Part shown: positions 1 to 6,562 of the stretch, piece by piece
Layout of the letters: the number at the start of each line of letters is the position of its first letter
Numbering within the stretch: position 1 is the stretch's first letter
Assembly (NCBI GenBank): GCA_018968865.1
Contig: JAGWZP010000023.1
Location: forward strand, 1-10,213
From: Patescibacteria group bacterium
Lineage (GTDB): Bacteria; Patescibacteria; Paceibacteria; UBA9973; UBA2103
Direction: 5' to 3'
DNA: 10,213 nucleotides
Notes under the pieces: generated by a model
What the model was told of the DNA's origin: nothing
What the model saw: only the letters and a program-made list of their open reading frames with translations
Database searches by the model: none
Made by a program: the position numbers and the translations under genes

Positions 1-130
1 CGTCGCCCAGGAGACGAAAGACCTTTCCACCATCATCGAGCCGGTTCTGATGCTTATCATCGGCACCTTCGTCGGCATCTTCGCCGTCTCGATGATCGCG
101 CCGATTTACCAGCTGTCATCCGCTTTTTGA
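1..130 (+). CDS. pilC: Type IV pilus inner-membrane platform protein PilC/GspF, C-terminal end (partial)
   Basis: Only the last 42 codons are present, read from base 2 and ending at TGA 128-130. The peptide has the pattern of a PilC/GspF C-terminus: a polar stretch leading into [11 protein letters not shown], a hydrophobic membrane segment, then the closing [10 protein letters not shown]. In this family the final transmembrane helix follows an E-P pair and ends in a P-I/L-x-x-L tail, as here. PilC is the polytopic membrane platform on which the pilus ATPases assemble and disassemble the fibre. The next prepilin gene starts one base after this stop, so the genes are very probably cotranscribed. 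The call rests on a short fragment plus the pilin genes that follow; GspF of a related secretion system is the alternative name. Confidence 0.82.
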   Translation, partial: VAQETKDLSTIIEPVLMLIIGTFVGIFAVSMIAPIYQLSSAF

Positions 131-131
131 C

Positions 132-518
132 ATGCCGCCCTCCCGCGGATTTTCGCTCATTGAAGTTACTGTTTCCATTTTTCTGATGGGCGTCATCCTC
201 GTCATGTTCCAGGCGATCATCCACAGTAGCGTGCTCGTGAGGACGTCGAAGAGCCAAGGCATTGCGCTCTCCATCGCCCGCAACGAACTCGAGATTCTGC
301 GGGCCGGCGGCTACGCGGCGCTCCCGTCAAGCGGCTCGTTCGCGGACAGCCTGATGAGCACGCTTCCCGCGGGAGCGACCTCGACGCTTGCCGTGAGCGC
401 GTACAATGCGAAAACGAAGCAGGTGGTCGTCAGCGTCGTGTGGCTTGACCCGGGCGCTACCGCATCGAGCACCGTCTCGCTCTCCACGCTCATCACCCAA
501 ACCGGCGGACTGCCATGA
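132..518 (+). CDS. PilV/GspI-like minor pilin (type IV prepilin)
   Basis: This is a 128-residue prepilin. It has a short basic leader (MPPSRG), a prepilin-peptidase site after Gly6 (RG/FSLIEV), Glu at mature position +5 (residue 11), and a hydrophobic N-terminal helix from about 7 to 28. A KSQGIALSIARNELEILR helix follows, then a small beta-rich domain with the VVVSVVW strand seen in PilV/GspI-type minor pilins. The product should be cleaved by the prepilin peptidase and enter the inner membrane, then the pilus tip complex. The ATG lies one base after the pilC stop. The gene's stop overlaps the next start (ATGA at 515-518), which suggests translational coupling. No Shine-Dalgarno sequence is visible. 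The prepilin call is secure; the V/I class is inferred from gene order and motif. Confidence 0.85.
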   Translation: MPPSRGFSLIEVTVSIFLMGVILVMFQAIIHSSVLVRTSKSQGIALSIARNELEILRAGGYAALPSSGSFADSLMSTLPAGATSTLAVSAYNAKTKQVVVSVVWLDPGATASSTVSLSTLITQTGGLP

Positions 519-1147
519 CACGCGGATTTACTACGCCAAGCGAGACACAACATGAAAGTCATCTTTCATGTTTGTCGAGCGCAGGCGGAGCAAAAGCTCG
601 GAGAGCTTTTACCTTAGTTGAAACGATGGTCGTTGTCGCCATCAGCGTCGGCATGATGGCCGCGCTCGGCTTCCTTATCTACAATTTTAATAAAACGTCG
701 TCCTACGAACAGACGTCCGTAGAGTCGTCCGGCTCGGCGACCGCCGTTATGCGCGACATCGAATCGCTCGTGCTCCCCGCCGACGCCGTCCTCGGGGCGC
801 ATACGTTCGCGAACGGAACGTACACCTCGACTTCGACCTCGCTCGTTCTTGAAATCCCCTCCATCGACAGTTCCGGGAACATCATCGCCGGCGCCCACGA
901 CTATGCGGCGTTCTATATCGTCGGAACGACGAGCGTTTATCGCCTGCTGCAGCCGAACGCCTCCAGCGCGCGCGCATCGAGTACGAAACAATTGAGTTCA
1001 ACCGTGAGCTCGCTGACTTTTTCGTACAACAATGCCGATTTCACCAAGGTGAGCAGCACGACCGTCGACATCCAGACGCAGGCGCGCGTGAAGCAAGACG
1101 TGCTGACCGACCATCAGCACGAGCAGATCCGCCTGCGCAATCGTTAA
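515..1147 (+). CDS. PilW/GspJ-like minor pilin with a 27-codon palindromic insert in its leader
   Basis: This is a 210-residue prepilin. The processing motif is R-R-A/F-T-L-V-E with Glu at +5 (residue 36), followed by a hydrophobic helix to about residue 56 and a long Ser/Thr-rich extracellular domain. Position and size fit PilW/GspJ minor pilins. The leader is abnormal: 31 residues rather than the usual 5-10, with Ala instead of Gly before the cleavage site. The N-terminus MTRGFT is itself the beginning of a normal RGFTLVE motif. Bases 532-612 (27 codons), bounded by TTTAC at 527-531 and 608-612, separate it from the LVETMVV that should follow. The insert holds two perfect hairpins and would be removed with the leader. 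The ATG overlaps the upstream stop. The prepilin identity is secure; the PilW subclass is inferred from context. Confidence 0.82.
   Translation: MTRGFTTPSETQHESHLSCLSSAGGAKARRAFTLVETMVVVAISVGMMAALGFLIYNFNKTSSYEQTSVESSGSATAVMRDIESLVLPADAVLGAHTFANGTYTSTSTSLVLEIPSIDSSGNIIAGAHDYAAFYIVGTTSVYRLLQPNASSARASSTKQLSSTVSSLTFSYNNADFTKVSSTTVDIQTQARVKQDVLTDHQHEQIRLRNR
549..572. repeat. Perfect hairpin, 10-bp stem and 4-nt loop
   Basis: AACATGAAAG at 549-558 is the exact reverse complement of CTTTCATGTT at 563-572, with loop TCAT. It forms the first half of the insert in the PilW-like leader. No T tract follows, so it is not a terminator. Confidence 0.85.
592..610. repeat. Perfect hairpin, 8-bp stem and 3-nt loop
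   Basis: AAAAGCTC at 592-599 pairs with GAGCTTTT at 603-610 around GGA. It lies at the 3' edge of the insert in the PilW-like leader, and its right arm runs into the TTTAC repeat. The AAAAGCTC...GAGCTTTT layout could also work as a weak terminator, but ribosomes translate through it. Confidence 0.75.
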
Positions 1148-1154
1148 TCCGCCT

Positions 1155-2489
1155 ATGCACCCCTTCTTCCACACTCCGCTCCGCTCCCAGGGATACGTGC
1201 TTGTCCTGTCGCTCGTTTTCCTCGGTATTTTTTTCGCCGTCGGCACCGCGTACCTCAGCCTGGTGACGACCTCGGCGCGCAGTGCCCGCTACAGCATCGC
1301 GAGCGCGCAAGCGTTTGCGCTCGCCGAGGGCGCGCTCGACCAGGCGGCGTACCAATTGAACCAGAACGCCTCCTATGGCGGGGAGAGCAACACGCCGCTC
1401 GGCGCGGGGGTGTTCACGATAACCGTAACGGCTATTGATTCGAATACCAAACGGGTCACGGCAACGGGATATGTGCCGAACAGTTCAAGCCCGGTAGCGG
1501 TAAAAACCATCCAGGCGACCGTCGCTCTCACCGGCGCCGTCATTTCGTTCCATTACGGCGTCCAGGCGGGAACGGGCGGCTTCACGCTCGATAATAGTTC
1601 AACGATAACAGGTAATGTCTTCGCCGGCGGCTCGGTCATCGGGAGCAGTCAAAATTACATTTATGGCGATGTCATCTCATCTGGTCCAAATGGCTTGGTA
1701 TCTGGTATCCATGCCACAAGTTCGGTATATGCACATTCTATTGGAGACGCCTCCGAAACAACCATTATAGACAAGAATGCATACTACGCCTCCACAAAGA
1801 TCAACACGACAGTAAAAGGCACGTCATACCCGAATAGCCAGGACCAGGCGACTACATCACTGCCGATTTCAGACGCTCAAATCACCCAGTGGGAAAATCA
1901 GGCGGCCGCAGGGGGCACCGCCGTATGTTCAAATGGTTCATATAGTATTTCCTCCGGAAGTGTGAGTCTCGGACCAGTGAAAATTCCCTGTGATCTGACT
2001 ATCAGTAATAGTGCGACAATGACCGTAAACGGTCCGATATGGGTCACGGGTAATATCAAAGTCCAAAATTCCGCTGCTGTGAAAATGGCTGCGGCTCTGG
2101 GATCTCAAAACGTCGCCATCATCGCTGACAACCCATCGGACCAGGTTATCGGCAGTACGATAACCGTAAAAGACAGTGCAACATTTCAAAATTCAGGGAC
2201 CGCCGGTTCATTCATCTTCCTGATTTCCCAGAACAAAAGCGCCGAAATCGGGGGCCAAGTAGCGGCATTCAGCCTAAGCAATAGCGCCTCGGCTCTGGTC
2301 GCGTATGCGGCACACGGACTTATCCCGATTGGGAATAGCGTTTCTTTAAAAGAGATCACTGCCTATAAAATCAGCCTTTCAAACTCTGCAAATGTCACCT
2401 ACGATACCGGTCTTCCGAGCGTAGTGTTCGAGTCGGGACCGGGCGGGAGCTGGAACTTCGCCACGGGCACCTACGCTATCACCCGCTGA
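1155..2489 (+). CDS. PilX/GspK-like pilus tip protein with a large beta-helix-like ectodomain
   Basis: This is a 444-residue protein. A basic leader ends at SQG13, followed by a hydrophobic helix (about 14-37) that lacks Glu at +5, as in the GspK/PilX class found at pilus tips. The next segment, SAQAFALAEGALDQAAYQLN (51-69), matches the conserved helix of PilX-type N-termini. Residues about 140-415 form a Ser/Asn-rich ectodomain with a recurring N-S-[SA] pattern (147-149, 285-287, 305-307, 376-378, 410-412), resembling the DUF7305/polymer-forming beta-helix domains common in CPR pilus proteins. Cys258 and Cys279 could form a disulfide. Bases about 1590-2400 are more AT-rich than either flank, suggesting an exchanged or fast-evolving ectodomain. 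The gene starts 7 bases after the previous stop, with no visible ribosome site. It probably acts as a surface-exposed minor pilin or adhesin. Confidence 0.75.
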   Translation: MHPFFHTPLRSQGYVLVLSLVFLGIFFAVGTAYLSLVTTSARSARYSIASAQAFALAEGALDQAAYQLNQNASYGGESNTPLGAGVFTITVTAIDSNTKRVTATGYVPNSSSPVAVKTIQATVALTGAVISFHYGVQAGTGGFTLDNSSTITGNVFAGGSVIGSSQNYIYGDVISSGPNGLVSGIHATSSVYAHSIGDASETTIIDKNAYYASTKINTTVKGTSYPNSQDQATTSLPISDAQITQWENQAAAGGTAVCSNGSYSISSGSVSLGPVKIPCDLTISNSATMTVNGPIWVTGNIKVQNSAAVKMAAALGSQNVAIIADNPSDQVIGSTITVKDSATFQNSGTAGSFIFLISQNKSAEIGGQVAAFSLSNSASALVAYAAHGLIPIGNSVSLKEITAYKISLSNSANVTYDTGLPSVVFESGPGGSWNFATGTYAITR

Positions 2490-2503
2490 CAAATTCCGCT
2501 CTT

Positions 2504-2517
2504 TATACTGGTATCAT
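2504..2517 (+). promoter_or_regulatory. Putative promoter -10 region for tpiA-pgk
   Basis: The 34-bp gap between the pilus operon and tpiA holds two -10-like hexamers, TATACT (2504-2509) and TATCAT (2512-2517). The second lies 6 nt before the tpiA ATG, which would give a leaderless mRNA. The first would give a leader of a few bases. AGGGG at 2518-2522 is too close to the ATG to be a normal ribosome site. No convincing -35 is visible. Confidence 0.45.
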
Positions 2518-2523
2518 AGGGGT

Positions 2524-3276
2524 ATGCTTATCGTCGCCAATTGGAAGGCCTATGTAGAGGATAGTAAAAAAGCGAGGAAACTGCTTTCTGTAAGCAAGCG
2601 GCTCGCGCGCACGACCACGAGCGATATCGTCCTTGCGCCACCCGCTCCGCTCCTCGGCGCGCTCGCGGCGGGGAACAAGACGAAGGTCGCCTTCGCCGCG
2701 CAGGATATTTCCGTCACCACGGGCGGCGCGAAGACGGGCGAAGCGACGGCGGGGGCGTACGCGGCGGCCGGCGCGGCGTATGCGATCATCGGACATTCGG
2801 AACGCCGCGCGGCGGGCGATACGGACGCCATCATCGTTGAAAAGCTCGCACGCGCGGAAGCCCACGGGCTCATTCCCATCCTCTGTGTCGGCGAACATGA
2901 GCGCGACGGCGAGGGACGGTACCTCGCGTTTGTGCGCGAAGAATTGACGGTCGCGCTCTCATCGCTTGCGCCGAAAGAGCGCGCGAAGGTCATCGTCGCC
3001 TATGAACCGCTCTGGGCCATCGGGAAGACCGCCGCATTCGCCATTCCGCCGGACGACCTCTGCGAGATGGTGCTCTACATCCGCAAAGTGCTCGCCGAAC
3101 TGCTCCCTGGGGAAAATGCCGGACACTCGCTCGTCCTCTACGGCGGTTCGGTTGAGCCGGACAACATCCGCGCGCTCGCGGCGAGCTCAAGCGTCGACGG
3201 TTTCCTCATCGGACACGCATCGGTCGACCCGATCATCTTTGCCGAGCTCGTGAAGCAGCTCCACGTCCACACCTAG
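2524..3276 (+). CDS. tpiA: Triosephosphate isomerase
   Basis: The enzyme interconverts glyceraldehyde-3-phosphate and dihydroxyacetone phosphate in cytosolic glycolysis. The 250-residue protein has the family's catalytic set: Asn6 and Lys8 in VANWKAY, His91 in IIGHSERR, and Glu161 in VAYEPLWAIG. The phosphate-binding YGGSV motif (206-210) and a C-terminal DGFLIGHASVDP segment are also present. Phosphate-gripping loop 6 is unusual: it reads AIGKTAAFAIPP rather than the common AIGTGKTA, so the T-G pair is missing, a form I associate with CPR enzymes. The ATG at 2524 gives the expected MLIVANWK start. pgk begins 5 bases after the stop, so the two form an operon. Confidence 0.95.
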   Translation: MLIVANWKAYVEDSKKARKLLSVSKRLARTTTSDIVLAPPAPLLGALAAGNKTKVAFAAQDISVTTGGAKTGEATAGAYAAAGAAYAIIGHSERRAAGDTDAIIVEKLARAEAHGLIPILCVGEHERDGEGRYLAFVREELTVALSSLAPKERAKVIVAYEPLWAIGKTAAFAIPPDDLCEMVLYIRKVLAELLPGENAGHSLVLYGGSVEPDNIRALAASSSVDGFLIGHASVDPIIFAELVKQLHVHT

Positions 3277-3281
3277 CTACG

Positions 3282-4430
3282 ATGCGCACCATCCGCGACA
3301 TCACCGTATTCGAGAACATTCCGATACTGGTGCGCGCACCGCTCAACGTGCCAGTCGAACAGGGGGCGGTCGTCAATGATTTCCGTCTGCGGCGGGCGGT
3401 GCCGACGATTCGGTATCTGCGCGAACGGGGTGCGAAAGTCGTACTCATCAGCCACATCGGAGAACAGGGGACGGAAACACTCGAACCTGTCGCGCGCGCC
3501 CTCGGCAAACTCATACCCGGCGTTTCATTTTTCGGCGAGACTATCGGCCCGCGGGTGCGCGCGGCGGTGCGCGCGCTCACTCCCGGCGGCGTGCTGGTGC
3601 TCGAGAACCTGCGGCGCGACAAGGGCGAGCGGGAGAACAGCCGCGCATTCGCGCGCGAGCTCGCCGCGCTCGCCGACATCTTCGTCGAAGATTCATTCGA
3701 CACCTGCCACCGCTCTCACGCCTCGATCGTCGGCGTTCCCGAACTCCTGCCGAGCTACGCCGGGCTGCTCCTTGCAGAAGAGATACGCGAACTCTCGCAG
3801 GCGCTCTCTCCCAAGCGGAAATCGCTCGCCGTTATCGGCGGGGCGAAATTCAGCACGAAAGAGCCGGTGCTTACCGTGCTGTTGCAGAAATATGATCAGG
3901 TATTCATCGGCGGCGCGCTCGCAAGCGACTTTCTCAAAGCGGCGGGGCATGAGGTGGGGAAGTCGCTTGTCTCGGATGCCGACCCGGCCCACATTAAAAA
4001 ACTGCTCGCCAACCCGAAACTGGTAGTGCCGGTGGATGCGCTCGTCGTACCGGCACGCGCGATGGGCTCCCTGAATGCCCACGCAGAAGCGCGCGTCGCT
4101 TCGGTCGGGGCCGTGCGAAGCGACGAGGTCATCCTCGACCACGGCCCCGGCACCTGCGCGCTCCTCTCCTCGCTCGCGCACAAAGCGAAGACCGTTCTCT
4201 GGAACGGTCCCTTGGGGAATTATGAAAACGGATTCACCGGCGCGACCGATGCGTTTGCGCGCGCGGTTGCGGATTCAAACGCGCACTCGGTCGTCGGCGG
4301 CGGCGATACCATCGCTGCCATTGAAAACCTCGGTCTCTTGCCGCGCTTTTCGTTCGTCTCCACCGGCGGCGGCGCGATGCTTGAATTTCTTGCGAAAGGT
4401 ACGCTCCCGGGTATTAAAGCCTTAGAGTAG
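3282..4430 (+). CDS. pgk: Phosphoglycerate kinase, divergent CPR type
   Basis: The enzyme transfers phosphate from 1,3-bisphosphoglycerate to ADP, the first ATP-yielding step of glycolysis. The 382 residues are slightly short for the family (about 390-400). Recognisable elements in order: NDFRLRRAVPTI (32-43), VLENLRR (106-112), DSFDTCHRSHAS (137-148), GGAKFSTK (186-193), NGPLGNYENGF, GGGDT and STGGGAMLEFL. Two family positions differ. The N-terminal substrate loop, usually V-R-x-D-x-N-V-P, reads VRAPLNVP, so Pro20 replaces the substrate-binding Asp. The usual H-L-G-R-P reads HIGEQ, so Glu61 replaces Arg. The hinge and nucleotide motifs are intact, so it is probably active, but the 3-phosphoglycerate site is altered. 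It follows tpiA by 5 bases. Its last 9 bases overlap the end of the convergent HIT gene. Confidence 0.92.
   Translation: MRTIRDITVFENIPILVRAPLNVPVEQGAVVNDFRLRRAVPTIRYLRERGAKVVLISHIGEQGTETLEPVARALGKLIPGVSFFGETIGPRVRAAVRALTPGGVLVLENLRRDKGERENSRAFARELAALADIFVEDSFDTCHRSHASIVGVPELLPSYAGLLLAEEIRELSQALSPKRKSLAVIGGAKFSTKEPVLTVLLQKYDQVFIGGALASDFLKAAGHEVGKSLVSDADPAHIKKLLANPKLVVPVDALVVPARAMGSLNAHAEARVASVGAVRSDEVILDHGPGTCALLSSLAHKAKTVLWNGPLGNYENGFTGATDAFARAVADSNAHSVVGGGDTIAAIENLGLLPRFSFVSTGGGAMLEFLAKGTLPGIKALE
4094..4125. repeat. Perfect inverted repeat within pgk, 10-bp stem and 12-nt loop
   Basis: CGTCGCTTCG at 4094-4103 is the exact reverse complement of CGAAGCGACG at 4116-4125. It lies in coding sequence and is read as part of RVASVGAVRSDEV. 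With this stem length and GC content, one such match could be chance. Confidence 0.5.
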
Positions 4431-4754
4431 CGCCTTTGTATCGTTAAACTTCCGCGGGATGAGATGCATATGCACATGCGGTACATCTTTCCCTATAACG
4501 GAGAGCTGGATATAGTCGGCTCCCGTTTTTTCTTTCAATTCGCGGGCGAGCTTGCGGGCGACCCTGAACAAATCATTGGCGATATCGTCCGGCAATTCCC
4601 AAAACCACTGATAATGCTCTGTGGGGACCACCAGCGTGTGGCCCGGCCGCACCGGATGCACATCGGGGAAGGAGACTATCCGATCGTCTTCGTGATGCGC
4701 TTTCTCGGTGGGAACTTCGCTTGCGATTATTTTGCAGAAAATACAGTTTTCCAT
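4422..4754 (-). CDS. HIT-family (Hint-like) nucleotide hydrolase
   Basis: This 110-residue histidine-triad protein has the N-terminal CIFCKI pair (Cys4, Cys7), the RPGHTLVVP strand (36-44) and the signature HVHMHLIPR, with the triad His93-x-His95-x-His97. Hint-branch enzymes hydrolyse nucleoside phosphoramidates and aminoacyl-adenylates in the cytosol; the true substrate cannot be read from sequence. I chose ATG 4754 because it gives the standard MENCIFCKI start, rather than the in-frame TTG at 4769. TATACT at 4766-4761 ends 6 nt before this ATG, so TTG 4769 would lie upstream of the likely transcription start. The gene diverges from recJ and overlaps the end of pgk by 9 bases. Confidence 0.93.
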   Translation of the reverse strand: MENCIFCKIIASEVPTEKAHHEDDRIVSFPDVHPVRPGHTLVVPTEHYQWFWELPDDIANDLFRVARKLARELKEKTGADYIQLSVIGKDVPHVHMHLIPRKFNDTKALL

Positions 4755-4760
4755 CGTATG

Positions 4761-4770
4761 AGTATACAAT
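4761..4770. promoter_or_regulatory. Overlapping divergent -10 elements for the HIT gene and recJ
   Basis: The 25-bp gap between the two ATGs contains AGTATACAAT. On the minus strand it reads TATACT (4766-4761), 6 nt before the HIT ATG. On the plus strand it offers TACAAT (4765-4770), 9 nt before the recJ ATG. The central GTATAC is self-complementary. A single nearly symmetrical -10 would serve both genes and leave almost no leader on either mRNA. No clear -35 is seen on either side. Confidence 0.55.
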
Positions 4771-4779
4771 AGCGTTCAT

Positions 4780-6504
4780 ATGTTCCCGCTCCACGACTCG
4801 CTCGATGAAACGCTCCGCGAAGAGCTTGCCCTGCACGACGACCTCACCGCGGCGCTGCTTGCGCGCCGCGGCATTACAACGAAAGAAGAAGCGGAAAAGT
4901 TTTTGAACCCGTCGTATGACGAGCATCTTCACGACCCATTCCTGATGGTTGATATGCGGAAAGCGGCGGAGCGATTCGCGCGCGCCATAACTTCCGGAGA
5001 AAAGATCGCGGTGTGGAGCGACTACGATTGCGACGGCATCCCGGGCGGCACGCTCCTCTATGATTTCTTGAAAAAAGCGGAAGCGCATTTTGAGAATTAT
5101 ATTCCGCATCGCCACGACGAAGGATACGGAATGAATGTGGGCGGCATTGAGAAGCTCGCCAAGAACGGCGCGACGCTCGTCGTCACGGTGGACTCCGGCA
5201 TCGTGGATACCGAACCCGTCGCGCGCGCCAACGACTTGGGTATGGAAGTGATTGTCACCGACCACCATTTGCCCGGCGAGAAATTGCCGGATGCGTTCGC
5301 GGTATTGAATCCGAACGCGCGGGCGGATGAAACGTATCCGTATAAAAGTCTCTGCGGATCGGGCGTCGCGTGGAAGCTCGTGTGCGCAACACTCGCCGTC
5401 GCACCGGAGCTCCGCGCGAAGGTGCCGGAAGGATGGGAGAAGTGGCTTCTGGATATGGTCGGGCTTGCGACCATCGCGGATATGGTCCCGCTTACGGGCG
5501 AGAACCGCGTGCTTGCGACGTACGGACTCAAGGTGCTCCGAAAATCGCCGCGCATTGGTTTGCAAAAAATGCTCCGCGGGATGCGCGTGGAACAGCGTGC
5601 CATTTCTGAAGATGATGTCGGCTTCATGATCGCCCCGCGCGTGAATGCCGCGAGCCGCATGGGCGAGGCGCGCGATGCCTTCCAACTTTTCACAACGAAT
5701 GACGAAAGCGAGGCCGACCTGCTCGCGAAAAAATTGGAGAAATTAAACAGGGAACGGAAAGCGCAGGCGGGCGCCATCACGCGCGCGGTGCACACGCGAC
5801 TGAAAGAGCGCGAGGTACGGAGCATCATCGCGCTCGGCGACCCGGAGTGGCGCCCGTCGCTTCTCGGTCTCGTCGCGAACACAATCGCCGACGAGTACGA
5901 GCGGCCGGTGTTCCTCTGGGGGCGCGAAGGAAATTTAAGTTTGAAAGGTTCGTTCCGAAACGGCGGAGCGCCGCAAATGATGGAACTCCTGCGCGCGACC
6001 GAGAACACGTTTGCGCAGTTCGGCGGACACGCGGCCGCGGGCGGTTTCACCGTCCTTGATACCGAAGTGTTTTATCTGGAGGACCGGCTCGTGGAAGCGT
6101 ATGAGCGCATCGCCGCCGACGAGGAACAGGTGGACCCGCTTCTCGCCCGCGCCGATGCAGCCATCGCTCCCGAAGAAGCGACGCACGCATTCCTCACGAA
6201 GGTGGAGAAGCTCGCACCGTTCGGTCAGGAGAACCCCAAACCGGTGTTCTTGCTGCGCGAGGTGTCGCTCCGCGAGATTTCACGCTTCGGGAAAGCGGAG
6301 GAGCATTTGAAATTGAAAATTGACGTAAACGAAGGGAACGGGACGATTGATGCGGTCACTTTTTTTGCGAAAGGTGCGGTCGCGCGAGTTGCTTCGCAAC
6401 TCGCGCGTGGCAGTCGCGTGAATCTCCTCGCGCATCTCGAGCGCGACACCTTCAGCCGCGGCAATCCCGTCCGCCTGCGCCTTCTCGACATCCGAGTTGT
6501 CTAA
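4780..6504 (+). CDS. recJ: Single-stranded-DNA-specific exonuclease RecJ
   Basis: This 574-residue DHH/DHHA1 phosphoesterase degrades ssDNA 5' to 3' in recombination and repair. The metal-binding motifs are visible in order: VWSDYDCDGIPGG (78-90, motif I), VTVDSGI (135-141, motif II), VTDHHLPGEKLPDAFAVLNP (159-178, motif III with Asp161-His162-His163), LCGSGVAWK (191-199) and VGLATIADMVPL (227-238). The DHHA1 substrate motif GGHAAAGGFT is at 415-424, followed by an OB-fold-like C-terminus. Length is normal for the family. The DYDCDGIPG form of motif I is one I associate with CPR homologues. A perfect 12-bp hairpin lies in the OB-fold coding region (6381-6407). The ATG at 4780 lies 9 nt after a -10-like hexamer with no ribosome site. 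A hairpin terminator starts within the stop codon. Confidence 0.95.
   Translation: MFPLHDSLDETLREELALHDDLTAALLARRGITTKEEAEKFLNPSYDEHLHDPFLMVDMRKAAERFARAITSGEKIAVWSDYDCDGIPGGTLLYDFLKKAEAHFENYIPHRHDEGYGMNVGGIEKLAKNGATLVVTVDSGIVDTEPVARANDLGMEVIVTDHHLPGEKLPDAFAVLNPNARADETYPYKSLCGSGVAWKLVCATLAVAPELRAKVPEGWEKWLLDMVGLATIADMVPLTGENRVLATYGLKVLRKSPRIGLQKMLRGMRVEQRAISEDDVGFMIAPRVNAASRMGEARDAFQLFTTNDESEADLLAKKLEKLNRERKAQAGAITRAVHTRLKEREVRSIIALGDPEWRPSLLGLVANTIADEYERPVFLWGREGNLSLKGSFRNGGAPQMMELLRATENTFAQFGGHAAAGGFTVLDTEVFYLEDRLVEAYERIAADEEQVDPLLARADAAIAPEEATHAFLTKVEKLAPFGQENPKPVFLLREVSLREISRFGKAEEHLKLKIDVNEGNGTIDAVTFFAKGAVARVASQLARGSRVNLLAHLERDTFSRGNPVRLRLLDIRVV
6381..6407. repeat. Perfect hairpin inside recJ, 12-bp stem and 3-nt loop
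   Basis: CGCGCGAGTTGC at 6381-6392 is the exact reverse complement of GCAACTCGCGCG at 6396-6407, with loop TTC. It is read in frame as VARVASQLARG in the C-terminal OB-fold. A perfect 12-bp stem with a triloop is unlikely by chance in 10 kb. Confidence 0.8.
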
Positions 6505-6527
6505 AAAGGACATCGCAAGTCCTTTTT
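6503..6527 (+). terminator. Intrinsic terminator of recJ, built from the GGACATCGCAAGTCC repeat unit
   Basis: AAAAAGGAC (6503-6511) pairs with GTCCTTTTT (6519-6527) around ATCGCAA. The hairpin begins in the recJ TAA and ends in a run of five T, the layout of a factor-independent terminator, though the stem has only four G-C pairs. Its core 6508-6522 is repeated twice more inside comEC. Confidence 0.65.
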
Positions 6528-6549
6528 CTGGCTTGTTGGTGAGGAGGTG

Positions 6550-6555
6550 TATACT
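6550..6555 (+). promoter_or_regulatory. Putative -10 element of the RNase HI gene (leaderless)
   Basis: TATACT, directly preceded by TG, ends 7 nt before ATG 6563, so transcription would start at or near the start codon. GAGGAGG at 6541-6547 looks like a ribosome site but is 15 nt from the ATG and upstream of the inferred start of the mRNA. Confidence 0.55.
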
Positions 6556-6562
6556 TCGCGCA

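Larger units (their letters stand above)
532..612 (+). repeat. 81-bp in-frame palindrome-bearing insertion in the prepilin leader
   Basis: The pentamer TTTAC occurs at 527-531 and again at 608-612, exactly 81 bp (27 codons) apart. Removing one repeat plus the intervening DNA joins GGA TTT AC to C TTA GTT GAA, giving Gly-Phe-Thr-Leu-Val-Glu, the canonical prepilin motif. Between the repeats are two hairpins. The inserted codons read as a hydrophilic peptide rich in Ser, His and Arg. The structure resembles the Rickettsia palindromic elements, which insert in frame in genes. That it is a mobile element, and that TTTAC is a target duplication, are inferences. Confidence 0.68.

Noticed and set aside
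2633..2947. Arg/Ser-rich plus-strand frame inside tpiA
   Set aside because: It is out of frame with a catalytically complete tpiA and has the composition of a GC-rich shadow frame.
4573..5685. 370-codon open frame on the minus strand opposite recJ
   Set aside because: It is antisense to two well-supported genes (the recJ motifs and the HIT gene region), and its protein is rich in Arg and His, as expected for a shadow frame in GC-rich DNA.
6541..6547. GAGGAGG as ribosome site for rnhA
   Set aside because: It is 15 nt from the ATG and upstream of the TATACT that probably drives transcription.
6497..6562. Longer RNase HI start at ATG 6497
   Set aside because: The extra 22 codons overlap the recJ end and its terminator hairpin. 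The family motif begins right after Met at 6563, and the -10 lies between the two starts.
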